From Paenibacillus humicola (lineage in GTDB: Bacteria; Bacillota; Bacilli; Paenibacillales; Paenibacillaceae): a stretch of 64,000 bases of DNA. Shown here one piece after another: positions 55,831 to 63,584 of this stretch; position 1 is the stretch's first letter; each line of letters starts with the position of its first letter. A model generated the notes under the pieces. It did no database searches, was not told where the DNA came from, and saw only the letters and a list, made by a program, of their open reading frames with translations. Both the position numbers and the translations under genes were made by a program. Location of the stretch: NCBI RefSeq assembly GCF_028826105.1, contig NZ_JAQGPL010000001.1, positions 5,711,501-5,775,500 of the forward strand, in the 5' to 3' direction.

Positions 55831-57627
55831 TTACCCGGCGGGCTGCTTCCCGGCCGCATCCGAGGCGAACTGGGTCCGGTACAGCATGGCGTACAAGCCG
55901 CCGCGGGCAAGCAGCTCCGCATGCGTGCCTTCCTCGGCGATCCTTCCCGCTTCCAGCGCCACAATCCGGTCGGCCGCCAAAATCGTCGACAGCCGGTGTG
56001 CGATCACAATCGTCGTCCGCCTCTCCATCAGCCGCTCCAACGCTTCCTGGACGTAGGCCTCCGACTGGGAATCGAGGTGAGAGGTCGCTTCGTCGAGGAT
56101 CAGGATGCGCGGATTTTTCAGAATCGCCCGCGCAATGGCCATCCGCTGACGCTCGCCGCCGGACAGCCGGTGCCCTCGTTCGCCGACGATCGTCTGGTAA
56201 CCATCCGGCAGCGAAACGATGTAATCGTGAATGTACGCCTTGCGGCATGCCTCCTCCATCTCTTCCAAGGTCGCATCTTCCTTCGAAAAACGCAAATTGT
56301 CCTCGACCGTGCCATAGAACAGAAAAGGGTCCTGCGTCACATACGCCATCTGCCCGCGGAGCGATTCCATCGTAATCCGGTTCAGCTCTCTCCCATCGAT
56401 CAGGATCTCTCCTTTCGACACGTCGGCAAGCCGCGCGATCAGATGAATGAGCGTGGACTTTCCCGCGCCGCTCGGACCGACAAGCGCGAGCATTTTGCCC
56501 GCTTCCAGCCGGAACGAGACGTCTCGCAGCGCATACTTGCCGGGCCGGTACGCGAAGCTCACATGCCGGAACTCGATCTCTCCCTTCGCTGCCTTCAGCG
56601 GCTGCGCGTCCGGCCCGTCTTTAATTTCCGGCTCCATATCGATGTATTCGAAAATCCGGCCCATCACGCCGAGTGATGCGGACAAATCCACATGCAGGCC
56701 AAGCAGCGTCGTGATCGGATCGTACAGCCGTCCGACCAGCGAGACGAACGCGACGACGTCGCCGAGCGACATGTGCCCGTGCATCACGCTCCAGCCGCCG
56801 TATAAATAAATGACCGCCGCGCTGACCGGACTCGTGACCCGGGTCAGCACGCCGAACCAGCGGCCGATCAGACCGAGCCGCAGCTCGCGGGCAAGCACGT
56901 CTTCGTTCTTGTCGACGAACCTGCGCTCCTGGCCGCGTTCCCGCCCGAACAGGCGTGTAAGGAGCACGCCGGATACGCTGAAATGCTCCGCCAGCATCGC
57001 CGACATTTCCCCGCGCACCGCCTGCGTCTCGCGCTGGAGCGATTTCCGCAGGCGCGCCACCTTGCGTGTCGGGATGATGAGCATGGGCAGCCACACCATC
57101 GAGACCAGCGCCAGCCCCCAATCAAGCCGCAGCAAAATGATGAATGTCGCGACGATCGTAACCGACTGGGTAATGGCCGAGACGATCGTCCCCGTCAGCG
57201 TCGACTGGACCGACTGCACGTCGCCGGTAATGCGCTGAATGATTTCGCCCGACCGCGAACGGGTGAAGAACGCCAGCGACTGCCGCTGCAGATTGCGAAA
57301 CAGCCCGTAGCGCAAATCGCGCATGACGCTTTGGCCGACCTTGTTGTTCAAATAGCTTTGCCAGACGTTAAGAGCGCCCATGCTGACCGGGCTGGCCACC
57401 ATGATGAAGGTATACAGCGCAAGCATCGGGATATCCTTCTTCGGGATCGCTTCGTCCACGATTGCGCGCATCGCGATCGGCGCCCACAGGCCGGAGATCG
57501 CCGACGCGAGCGCAAGCGCCAGCACGACCGAGAGCTGCTTCCAATACGGCAGGAACAGCCGCAGCACACGGCTGTAATCCGCTTCGGCCGGCGCCCCGGC
57601 GGGATGAACGTTCGCTTTTGCCGCCAT
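55831..57627 (-). CDS. ABC half-exporter (TMD-NBD fusion)
   Basis: A 598-residue type IV ABC exporter of the MdlB/MsbA-like class. Residues about 20-330 hold six membrane helices; residues about 350-590 the nucleotide-binding domain with Walker A GPSGAGKSTLIH, Q-loop AYVTQDPFLFYG, signature RLSGGERQRMAIARAI, Walker B ILILDEATSHLDS and H-loop IVIAHRLST. It would homodimerise to export lipids or drugs. GGGAGG lies before the ATG. It is divergent from the WYL regulator and sits just before a 177-aa unknown gene. Confidence 0.93.
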   Translation of the reverse strand: MAAKANVHPAGAPAEADYSRVLRLFLPYWKQLSVVLALALASAISGLWAPIAMRAIVDEAIPKKDIPMLALYTFIMVASPVSMGALNVWQSYLNNKVGQSVMRDLRYGLFRNLQRQSLAFFTRSRSGEIIQRITGDVQSVQSTLTGTIVSAITQSVTIVATFIILLRLDWGLALVSMVWLPMLIIPTRKVARLRKSLQRETQAVRGEMSAMLAEHFSVSGVLLTRLFGRERGQERRFVDKNEDVLARELRLGLIGRWFGVLTRVTSPVSAAVIYLYGGWSVMHGHMSLGDVVAFVSLVGRLYDPITTLLGLHVDLSASLGVMGRIFEYIDMEPEIKDGPDAQPLKAAKGEIEFRHVSFAYRPGKYALRDVSFRLEAGKMLALVGPSGAGKSTLIHLIARLADVSKGEILIDGRELNRITMESLRGQMAYVTQDPFLFYGTVEDNLRFSKEDATLEEMEEACRKAYIHDYIVSLPDGYQTIVGERGHRLSGGERQRMAIARAILKNPRILILDEATSHLDSQSEAYVQEALERLMERRTTIVIAHRLSTILAADRIVALEAGRIAEEGTHAELLARGGLYAMLYRTQFASDAAGKQPAG

Positions 57628-57718
57628 GATTGATCCTCCCTTTGATACAGGACGGGACTCCCTGTCCCGGTCTGATAGATTCGTTTACAAATGTTCCTAT
57701 TTTTTAGTGTAGCCGCTT

Positions 57719-57743
57719 TATACGACATCTTTTGTCATATATA
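57719..57743. promoter_or_regulatory. Imperfect palindrome in the ABC/WYL divergent region
   Basis: GACA (57724-57727, within TATACGACAT) and TGTC (57733-57736, within GTCATATATA) form an AT-flanked imperfect dyad just upstream of the WYL gene, overlapping a likely -10 (TATACT, 57739-57744). A GGGAC/GTCCC hairpin lies in the ABC leader near 57645-57670. Confidence 0.4.
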
Positions 57744-57789
57744 CTGAGAAAGAAAGAACCATTTCATCCGGAAAAAGGAGGCGCCCGTC

Positions 57790-58893
57790 ATGAAAGCGGA
57801 CCGGCTGCTCGCCATCATGCTGCATCTTCAGAACGAAGGGAAAATAACGACCAAAGCGCTTGCGGAGCGGCTTGAGGTATCGGACCGGACGATCTGCCGC
57901 GATATGGAGGCTTTGAGCGCTGCAGGGATTCCCGTCTACGCCGACAGAGGGCCGCACGGCGGCTGGGCCCTCTCCGAAGGCTACCGAAACCGGCTGACGG
58001 GCATGACGCAGCAGGAGCTGCTCTCGCTTCTGCTGGCGAAGCCGACCGTCGCGCTGGTCGACCTCGGCGTCGGCGCTGATTTCGAGAGCGCGTTTCAGAA
58101 AGTGCTCGCGGCTTCGCCCGAAAGTTTGCGCCAATACGCCGGCCAGCTCCGCGACCGGATTCATATTGACGGAACGGCATGGCACGCCACCATCGAGAAG
58201 GTGCCGCTGCTGTCCGTCGTCAAGCAGGCGATATGGAGCTGCCGTAAGCTCGCAGTCGAATACCCGGAGCCGCCGAGCAACAATCCGGACCAGGCCCCGC
58301 TGCGGAATGCGCCGCCGGGTCGGACGCCGGACGGCCGGACGATCGCAGCAGCGTATGAGGGCGACGGGAGCCGCACCGCCGCAGCGTTGCGAACGGCCGG
58401 CGCTTTTGAAGGCTCCGCCGGCGGTACTTGCAGGGTCGTCGAGCCGCTCGGCCTCGTCGCCAAGCGGAGCATTTGGTACATGGTTGCGCGCGCGGGAGCG
58501 GACATCGTCTATTACCGAGTGTCGCGGCTGATCCGGGCCGAGCTGCTTGCCGAGACGTTCGAGCGGCCGGACAACTTCGACCTCGCGCACTGCTGGGAGC
58601 AGGTGACCGAGCAGTTTCTCGCCAGCCGTTTGTACAGCCGGGTGCAGCTGAAGCTGCGGGAAGAGTTTCTTCCGCACCTTCCCCCCGAGAGACGGGCGCG
58701 GATGCTGCGGTGCAGCCGCAGGCTTCCGGACGGCTGGCTGGAGGCGGAGCTCGAATTCCGCTCGCCGCAGGCCGCCCGCGCGGCGGTATTCGCCCTCGCC
58801 CCGAATGTCGAGGTGCTCGGGCCGCCGGAGCTGCGCCGGGAGCTGCTGGACGCCGCCGAAGCGATTATCGAGCAGTACGGCCAGAAAGTTTAG
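57790..58893 (+). CDS. HTH-WYL (YafY-like) regulator with an insert
   Basis: A 367-residue regulator. The HTH is typical (DRLLAIMLHLQNEGKITTKALAERLEVSDRTICRDMEALSAAGIPVYADRGPHGGWAL) and the WYL domain continues after a split: the strand KLAVEYPEP is followed by about 50 residues rich in Pro, Gly and Ala before it resumes RVVEPLGLVAKRSIWYMVARAG. A WCX-like C-terminal part follows. WYL domains bind small ligands or nucleic acids. The unusual insert is either a real loop or a small in-frame insertion. GGAGGCG lies before the ATG. Confidence 0.88.
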   Translation: MKADRLLAIMLHLQNEGKITTKALAERLEVSDRTICRDMEALSAAGIPVYADRGPHGGWALSEGYRNRLTGMTQQELLSLLLAKPTVALVDLGVGADFESAFQKVLAASPESLRQYAGQLRDRIHIDGTAWHATIEKVPLLSVVKQAIWSCRKLAVEYPEPPSNNPDQAPLRNAPPGRTPDGRTIAAAYEGDGSRTAAALRTAGAFEGSAGGTCRVVEPLGLVAKRSIWYMVARAGADIVYYRVSRLIRAELLAETFERPDNFDLAHCWEQVTEQFLASRLYSRVQLKLREEFLPHLPPERRARMLRCSRRLPDGWLEAELEFRSPQAARAAVFALAPNVEVLGPPELRRELLDAAEAIIEQYGQKV

Positions 58894-59002
58894 ACATTGT
58901 TTAGAATTGGTTTACGGCCTCGAAAGATGCGGAGACTACACTACTACCAGGAACCGCTTGCGCGCATGCAGGCGGACGCATCGCTTAGGGGGCAAGAAAA
59001 CC

Positions 59003-59512
59003 ATGACTGTACTTTCCGCTGCGAAGCGAAAATGGCTGCTGAGCCTTCATATCCTGTTCTCGGCGATCATGCTCGGTACGGCCTTCACGTTTCTCATCCT
59101 CAGCCTTACGGCGGCGGCAACGGGCGACGAAGGCGTGCTGAACGCCTGTTATCGCGCGATGCTCATCCTGGCCTCGTCCTCCGTCCGCGCTTCGACGATC
59201 GGCACGGTCGTCACCGGCATCGCCCTGTCGCTGCTTACCCGCTGGGGGCTGTTCCGTTTTTACTGGATAATAGCCAAGGAAGTACTGACGGTTTTGTCCA
59301 TTGCGCTCGGACCGTTCGGCATGTATTTTTGGTCGCTGAAGGCGGTCCGGCTGACCGAGACCTACGGGCTCGCAGCGCTGCACGACCCGGCCTTCGCCGC
59401 GAACCGCTTCGCCCTCATGACCGGCATTATCCTGCAAATCGCATCGCTGGCGGCGATGTTCCTGCTTTCGGTATTCAAGCCGTGGGGGCAGCGAACGAAA
59501 CAAGGAGACTGA
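59003..59512 (+). CDS. DUF2269-like integral membrane protein
   Basis: A 169-residue four-helix membrane protein (KWLLSLHILFSAIMLGTAFTFLIL; SSVRASTIGTVVTGIALSLLTRW; FYWIIAKEVLTVLSIALGPFGMYFWSLKAV; LMTGIILQIASLAAMFLLSVFKPWG). The helix pattern with conserved His in the first segment resembles DUF2269/YkuE-type proteins of unknown function. GGGGGC precedes the ATG. It is followed immediately (5 bp) by a histidine kinase gene and is probably first in that three-gene operon. Confidence 0.8.
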   Translation: MTVLSAAKRKWLLSLHILFSAIMLGTAFTFLILSLTAAATGDEGVLNACYRAMLILASSSVRASTIGTVVTGIALSLLTRWGLFRFYWIIAKEVLTVLSIALGPFGMYFWSLKAVRLTETYGLAALHDPAFAANRFALMTGIILQIASLAAMFLLSVFKPWGQRTKQGD

Positions 59513-59517
59513 CGCCC

Positions 59518-61101
59518 ATGTCCATCCGCAAAAAGCTTATTTTGTCCTACATCGGCATGATCCTGATCCCTTTCCTGCTGTTTATCGCGACCTCTTTCCT
59601 GCTCGTGACGTTCTTCTTCAAGGACGCCTTCGGGCCTCATACCCACACTATCTGGGGCAGGAATGCGGCCGGCGAAACGCAGCAGTTTCCAGGCTATATG
59701 TCCGAGCGGAACAAGTGGCTGGACGGCATCACCCTGTTTGCCGAGTACGATCCCGACAAACTGGCCGATCCCGCTTTCCTGCAGCATGCCGACCAATCGC
59801 TGCAGCCGCTCGATTCCGCGCTCGCCGTCGTGCGCGGCGGACGGCTTCTTTTCGCATCCGCCGCCCTTCCGGCGGAGGGGCTTGCCGCGAACCTGGAGAG
59901 CAGCACCGCACAGGCAGGCCCGGACGGTTCGTCCCAAGAGAAAGGCCCGAATGGCTGGGGCGGACCGCAGCTGGCAATCGGCGGACATTCGTATTCGGTG
60001 GAGCGTCAGCCTCTCGCCTTCGCGGACGGCAGCCAAGGGGCCGTTTACTTCCTGACCGATACCGGCCGGACGGTCCGCTTCTTCCGCACGCTTGTCCCGC
60101 TGCTTCTGCTGGCGCTGCTGCTGGCCATTGCGCTCACCAACGGGCTGCTGACCGCGCTCGTATCGCGCAGCATCATCCCCCCGCTGCGCGAGCTGAAGCG
60201 GGCGGCCGAGCGGATTAAAGAAGGCGAGCTGGGCCACGAGCTGAAGCCCGGGAAACGCGACGAGATCGGCGAGCTGAGCGACGCCTTCGAGGACATGCGG
60301 CGCCGGCTGCAGGAGTCCGTCCGCCTGCAGCTGCAGTACGAGGATAACCGAAAGGAGCTTTTCTCCAGCATTTCCCACGACTTGAAGACGCCGATCACCG
60401 CCATCACGGCGTGCGCGGAAGCGATGCGCGACGGCATTGCCTCCGCGCCCGGGATGCAGATCAAATATATCGATATGATTCATAAAAAGGCGGGCGATAT
60501 GGACCGGCTCATCGACGAGCTGTTCCTGTTCTCGAAGCTGGACCTGCACCGGCTGCCGTTTCATTTCGAGCCGGTCGACCTGCGCGCGTTTCTGCGCGAC
60601 TGCGCCGAGGATCTGCGCCTGAACCCGCAGAACGGCGGCGTGCGGGTCGTGTTTGCAGAGGCGGACGGCCCGCCCGTTATGGCGGACGCCGACCGCGAGA
60701 AGCTGCAGCGGGTCGTTACGAATATTGTCGACAACAGCCTGAAATTTATGGAAGCCGGCAGCGGCGCGGCAGGCGCGAAGGAAATTCGTTTTACGCTGGA
60801 CGCCGCGGGAAACGCCGGTCAGGTGACGGTCGGCGTGCGCGACAACGGACCCGGCATCAAGCCGGAGGCGCTGCCGCACATTTTCGAGCGGTTTTACCGC
60901 GAGGATGCGGCCCGGACGCCGGGCACCGGGGGGAGCGGGCTCGGGCTCGCGATCGTCAAGCGGATCGTCGAGGAGCACGGCGGCCGCGTCTGGGCGGAGA
61001 GCGTGCCGGGCTCCGGCACGTCAATCTATTTTACCTTGAACCGGTCCAGCGGGCCGGTCCGGGAGGAGGGCGGCGCGAATGAAGCGGGTGCTGATCATTG
61101 A
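59518..61101 (+). CDS. Sensor histidine kinase
   Basis: A 527-residue kinase. Membrane helices at about 7-33 and 190-215 flank a roughly 150-residue outer sensor; HAMP follows (SRSIIPPLRELKRAAERIKEGELGHELKPGKRDEIGEL), then HisKA with FSSISHDLKTPITAITACAEAMRDG, and the ATPase boxes NIVDNSLKF, VRDNGPGIKPEALPHIFERF and GGSGLGLAIVKRIVEEHGG. AAGGAG precedes the ATG by ten bases. It overlaps the regulator gene by 23 bp. Confidence 0.92.
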   Translation: MSIRKKLILSYIGMILIPFLLFIATSFLLVTFFFKDAFGPHTHTIWGRNAAGETQQFPGYMSERNKWLDGITLFAEYDPDKLADPAFLQHADQSLQPLDSALAVVRGGRLLFASAALPAEGLAANLESSTAQAGPDGSSQEKGPNGWGGPQLAIGGHSYSVERQPLAFADGSQGAVYFLTDTGRTVRFFRTLVPLLLLALLLAIALTNGLLTALVSRSIIPPLRELKRAAERIKEGELGHELKPGKRDEIGELSDAFEDMRRRLQESVRLQLQYEDNRKELFSSISHDLKTPITAITACAEAMRDGIASAPGMQIKYIDMIHKKAGDMDRLIDELFLFSKLDLHRLPFHFEPVDLRAFLRDCAEDLRLNPQNGGVRVVFAEADGPPVMADADREKLQRVVTNIVDNSLKFMEAGSGAAGAKEIRFTLDAAGNAGQVTVGVRDNGPGIKPEALPHIFERFYREDAARTPGTGGSGLGLAIVKRIVEEHGGRVWAESVPGSGTSIYFTLNRSSGPVREEGGANEAGADH

Positions 61102-61783
61102 AGACGATCCGGTTATCGCAGAGGTACAGAAGGACTATTTGGAGGCCGGCGGCTTTGCGGTCGAGGTGGCGGCGGACGGCGGCGAAGGGCTGCGGCTGGC
61201 CCAAGGCGGCGATTACGCCCTTATCCTGCTCGACCTGATGCTGCCGTCGATGGACGGCTTCGAAATTTGCCGGCAGGTGCGGCAGACGACCGACATCCCG
61301 ATCCTGATCGTATCCGCGAAGAAGGAAGAGATCGACAAAATCCGCGGCCTCGGGCTCGGCGCCGACGATTATATCAGCAAGCCGTTCAGCGTGGGCGAGC
61401 TTGTCGCCCGGGTGAAGGCGCATATCGCCCGCTTCGAGCGGCTCACGGCGGGAGCGGAGACGGCTCCTGCCGTCCGCCCGAAGGAACAACTCCGCATCCG
61501 CGGGCTGCTGATCGACAAGCCTTCGCGCAAGGTATTCGCCGGCGACAAGGAGATCGTGTTTACGACGAAGGAGTACGATCTGCTGCTCTACCTGGCCTCC
61601 CACCCGAACCGGGTATTCACCAAAGACGAGCTGTTCGAGCAGATTTGGGGGCTCGACGCGCTCGGCGACAACGCGACGGTGACGGTCCACATCAGCCGGC
61701 TGCGCGAGAAAATCGAGCGCAATCCGTCGAAGCCCCAGCTGATCGAAACCGTCTGGGGCGTCGGGTACCGGTTTAATGTTTAG
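61079..61783 (+). CDS. OmpR/PhoB-type response regulator
   Basis: A 234-residue regulator with receiver (MKRVLIIEDDPVIAEVQKDYLEAGG, phosphoacceptor in ALILLDLMLPSMDGFEICRQVR, Lys in DDYISKPFSVGELVARV) and winged helix (VFTTKEYDLLLYLASHPNRVFTKDELFEQIWGLDALGDNATVTVHISRLREKIE, VWGVGYRFN). It forms a pair with the overlapping kinase gene. Which genes it controls is not evident. Confidence 0.93.
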   Translation: MKRVLIIEDDPVIAEVQKDYLEAGGFAVEVAADGGEGLRLAQGGDYALILLDLMLPSMDGFEICRQVRQTTDIPILIVSAKKEEIDKIRGLGLGADDYISKPFSVGELVARVKAHIARFERLTAGAETAPAVRPKEQLRIRGLLIDKPSRKVFAGDKEIVFTTKEYDLLLYLASHPNRVFTKDELFEQIWGLDALGDNATVTVHISRLREKIERNPSKPQLIETVWGVGYRFNV

Positions 61784-61824
61784 GCAGCGAATGCGGTGCT
61801 TCGCAAAAAATGTTTAAAACCCTC

Positions 61825-61855
61825 TTGCACCTGACGCTGGGTCAGGTTGTACCCT
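61825..61855 (+). promoter_or_regulatory. MerR-type promoter before the second MerR gene
   Basis: TTGCAC (61825-61830), a 19-bp spacer and TACCCT (61850-61855). The spacer holds the perfect dyad ACCTGAC-N5-GTCAGGT (61829-61847). Because the upstream in-frame ATG at 61847 precedes the -10, it cannot be the translation start. Confidence 0.88.
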
Positions 61856-61894
61856 GAAGGTGCCGGCAATATCACATTCGCGCGAAACGGGGAG

Positions 61895-62632
61895 ATGGCA
61901 GTCAAAAGAGAGCTTTGGAAGGTTGGCGAACTGGCGAAACGGACGGGAATGACGATACGAACGCTCCATCATTACGACCGGATCGGGCTTCTCTCGCCTT
62001 CGCGCCATTCGGAATCGGGCCATCGGCTTTACACCGAGACCGATATCGCCATGCTGCAGCGGATCGTTTCGCTGAAGCAGCTTGGCTTTGGCCTGGAGGA
62101 GATCGGGCAGCTGATTCGCAGCCCGCGATTTAACGCGTCGGAGCTCATCCGGCTGCAGCTGGAGCGGCTGAACGAGCAGATCCGCCTGCAGGAAGCGCTT
62201 CGCGAGCGGCTGGAGCGGCTGGACGCGATGCTCGGCGCGAGAGAGGAAGTGACGGCCGAACAATTAATCCAAATCATCGAGGCGATCAATATGAACGAAG
62301 CGAACCAATATTTTACGGCGGAGCAGCTGGAAGCGATCAAGAAGCGCGGCGATCTGCTCCCGCCGGAACAGCAGAAAGCCATGGCGGAGGAATGGCCCGT
62401 CCTGCTCGGCAGCCTGCGCGCCGAGCTGGCGAAAGGCACGCCGCCGGAGAATCCGGCCGCGCAGAAGCTGGCGCAGCGCTGGAAGAAGCTGACGGACCTC
62501 GTTTCCGGCGGCGATCCGGCAATCGTCCGGGCATCCGAGCAGTATTACGCGAACCATCCGGATGCGGCGGCGCAGTTCGGCATGGACGTCAAAGTGTACG
62601 ATTATATCCGCCGCGCGCTGGCCAAGCAATAA
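61895..62632 (+). CDS. MerR family regulator
   Basis: A MerR protein of about 245 residues. The winged helix is clear (MAVKRELWKVGELAKRTGMTIRTLHHYDRIGLLSPSRHSESGHRLYTETDIAMLQRIVSLKQLGFGLEEIGQLI), followed by a coiled coil (ERLNEQIRLQEALRERLERLDAM) and a C-terminal TipAS-like helical domain (FTAEQLEAIKKRGDLLPPEQQKAMAEEWPVLLGSLRAELAKGTPP, AAQFGMDVKVYDYIRRAL). Its promoter has the 19-bp MerR spacer, implying autoregulation; a second promoter of that geometry lies before the methyltransferase gene downstream. A GTG or later ATG start cannot be excluded. Confidence 0.88.
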   Translation: MAVKRELWKVGELAKRTGMTIRTLHHYDRIGLLSPSRHSESGHRLYTETDIAMLQRIVSLKQLGFGLEEIGQLIRSPRFNASELIRLQLERLNEQIRLQEALRERLERLDAMLGAREEVTAEQLIQIIEAINMNEANQYFTAEQLEAIKKRGDLLPPEQQKAMAEEWPVLLGSLRAELAKGTPPENPAAQKLAQRWKKLTDLVSGGDPAIVRASEQYYANHPDAAAQFGMDVKVYDYIRRALAKQ

Positions 62633-62662
62633 TGCGCGTCTAGAACATTGATGCAAGCAACA

Positions 62663-62703
62663 GCCCCGAGACTGCCCGGATAAGCAGGCTCGGGGCCGTT
62701 TTT
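62663..62703 (+). terminator. Terminator after MerR gene
   Basis: GCCCCGAG (62663-62670) and CTCGGGGC (62689-62696) with an inner CTGC/GCAG pairing, followed by CGTTTTT. Confidence 0.85.
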
Positions 62704-62737
62704 GCGCCGGCCGGCGATTCTTCTTTCTCCCGCCCGC

Positions 62738-62768
62738 TTGACCTTGCCGCAGCGTCAACGTTTAGGAT
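62738..62768 (+). promoter_or_regulatory. Second promoter with 19-bp spacer
   Basis: TTGACC (62738-62743), 19 bases, TAGGAT (62763-62768). The spacer contains an imperfect dyad (CTTGCCGC / GCGTCAAC). The geometry suggests control of the methyltransferase gene by the neighbouring MerR protein or one like it. Confidence 0.65.
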
Positions 62769-62802
62769 GGAATTATATCAGCGCCGAAAGGAGAAAATGA
62801 AC

Positions 62803-63495
62803 ATGCCTGATCATGCAACGATCTATCTACGCGAGGCGGAGCGATACGAGCAGCTCGTATCGAAGCAGTCGCCGCTCGGGGAATTCATGGAACAAATCAT
62901 CCCTTTTCACGGGCTGGATGCCGTCGATCTCGGGGCGGGAACCGGCCGGCTCACGGCGGTGCTGGCGCAGAAGGCGCGCTCGGTCACAGCGGTCGATGCT
63001 TCGGAAGCGATGCTGCGCGTGAACGCGGACCGGCTTCGCGCAGCCGCCCCGCCCTGCCGGTGGCAGACCGTTGCCGCCGATTACCGCGCGCTGCCGCTTG
63101 AGGACGACAGCGCCGACCTGACCACGGCGGGCTGGAGCATCTGCTACGCGGCCAGCGGAGACGTGCCGCAATGGCGGGACAATCTGGCCGCCATTATGGC
63201 GGAATGCCGCAGGGTGCTGCGTCCGGGCGGCGCCGTCGTGATTTTCGAGACGATGGGGACCGGCCATGAGACGCCGCAGCCTCCGGCCTTTTTGCTGCCT
63301 TATTATGCCGCGCTGGAGTCGGAATACGGCTTCGCGCACCGCTGGATCCGGACCGATTACCGGTTCGACGATCCCGGACAGGCCGAGTCGCTGACGCGGT
63401 TCTTCTTCGGGGATGAGCTTGCGGATACCGTCCGCGCGAACCGGATGAGCCTGCTGCCCGAATGCGCAGGCGTCTGGTGGCGCTGCGCTCCATAA
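62803..63495 (+). CDS. Class I SAM-dependent methyltransferase
   Basis: A 230-residue methyltransferase: motif I DAVDLGAGTGRLTAVLAQKA binds S-adenosylmethionine, followed by VTAVDASEAML, the acidic post-I segment, LPLEDDSADLTTAGWSI and RRVLRPGGAVVIFET. The substrate is unknown; the MerR-type promoter suggests a drug or toxic small molecule. ATG at 62803 has GGAG nine bases before it; the ATG at 62797 is an alternative. A short perfect hairpin terminator (63501-63517) follows. Confidence 0.88.
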   Translation: MPDHATIYLREAERYEQLVSKQSPLGEFMEQIIPFHGLDAVDLGAGTGRLTAVLAQKARSVTAVDASEAMLRVNADRLRAAAPPCRWQTVAADYRALPLEDDSADLTTAGWSICYAASGDVPQWRDNLAAIMAECRRVLRPGGAVVIFETMGTGHETPQPPAFLLPYYAALESEYGFAHRWIRTDYRFDDPGQAESLTRFFFGDELADTVRANRMSLLPECAGVWWRCAP

Positions 63496-63500
63496 ACCGG

Positions 63501-63525
63501 CGGGCGGATTCCGCCCGTTCATTTG
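63501..63525 (+). terminator. Terminator after methyltransferase
   Basis: CGGGCGG (63501-63507) and CCGCCCG (63511-63517) pair perfectly over a three-base loop, followed by TTCATTT. Confidence 0.7.
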
Positions 63526-63552
63526 ACATCGTTCACGGACCTGCCTTACGAT
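63523..63552 (+). promoter_or_regulatory. Promoter of the MarR gene
   Basis: TTGACA (63523-63528) with a 17- or 18-base spacer to TTACGA/TACGAT (63546-63552), 33 bp before the MarR start. Confidence 0.55.
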
Positions 63553-63584
63553 CTAGATAAGCCAATCAGTACGGGGGACCGATC

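Noticed and set aside
58897..59517. Extension of the kinase frame upstream to 58897
   Set aside because: The extra 207 codons run out of frame through the membrane protein gene at 59003; the ATG at 59518 has a good ribosome binding site and normal membrane start.
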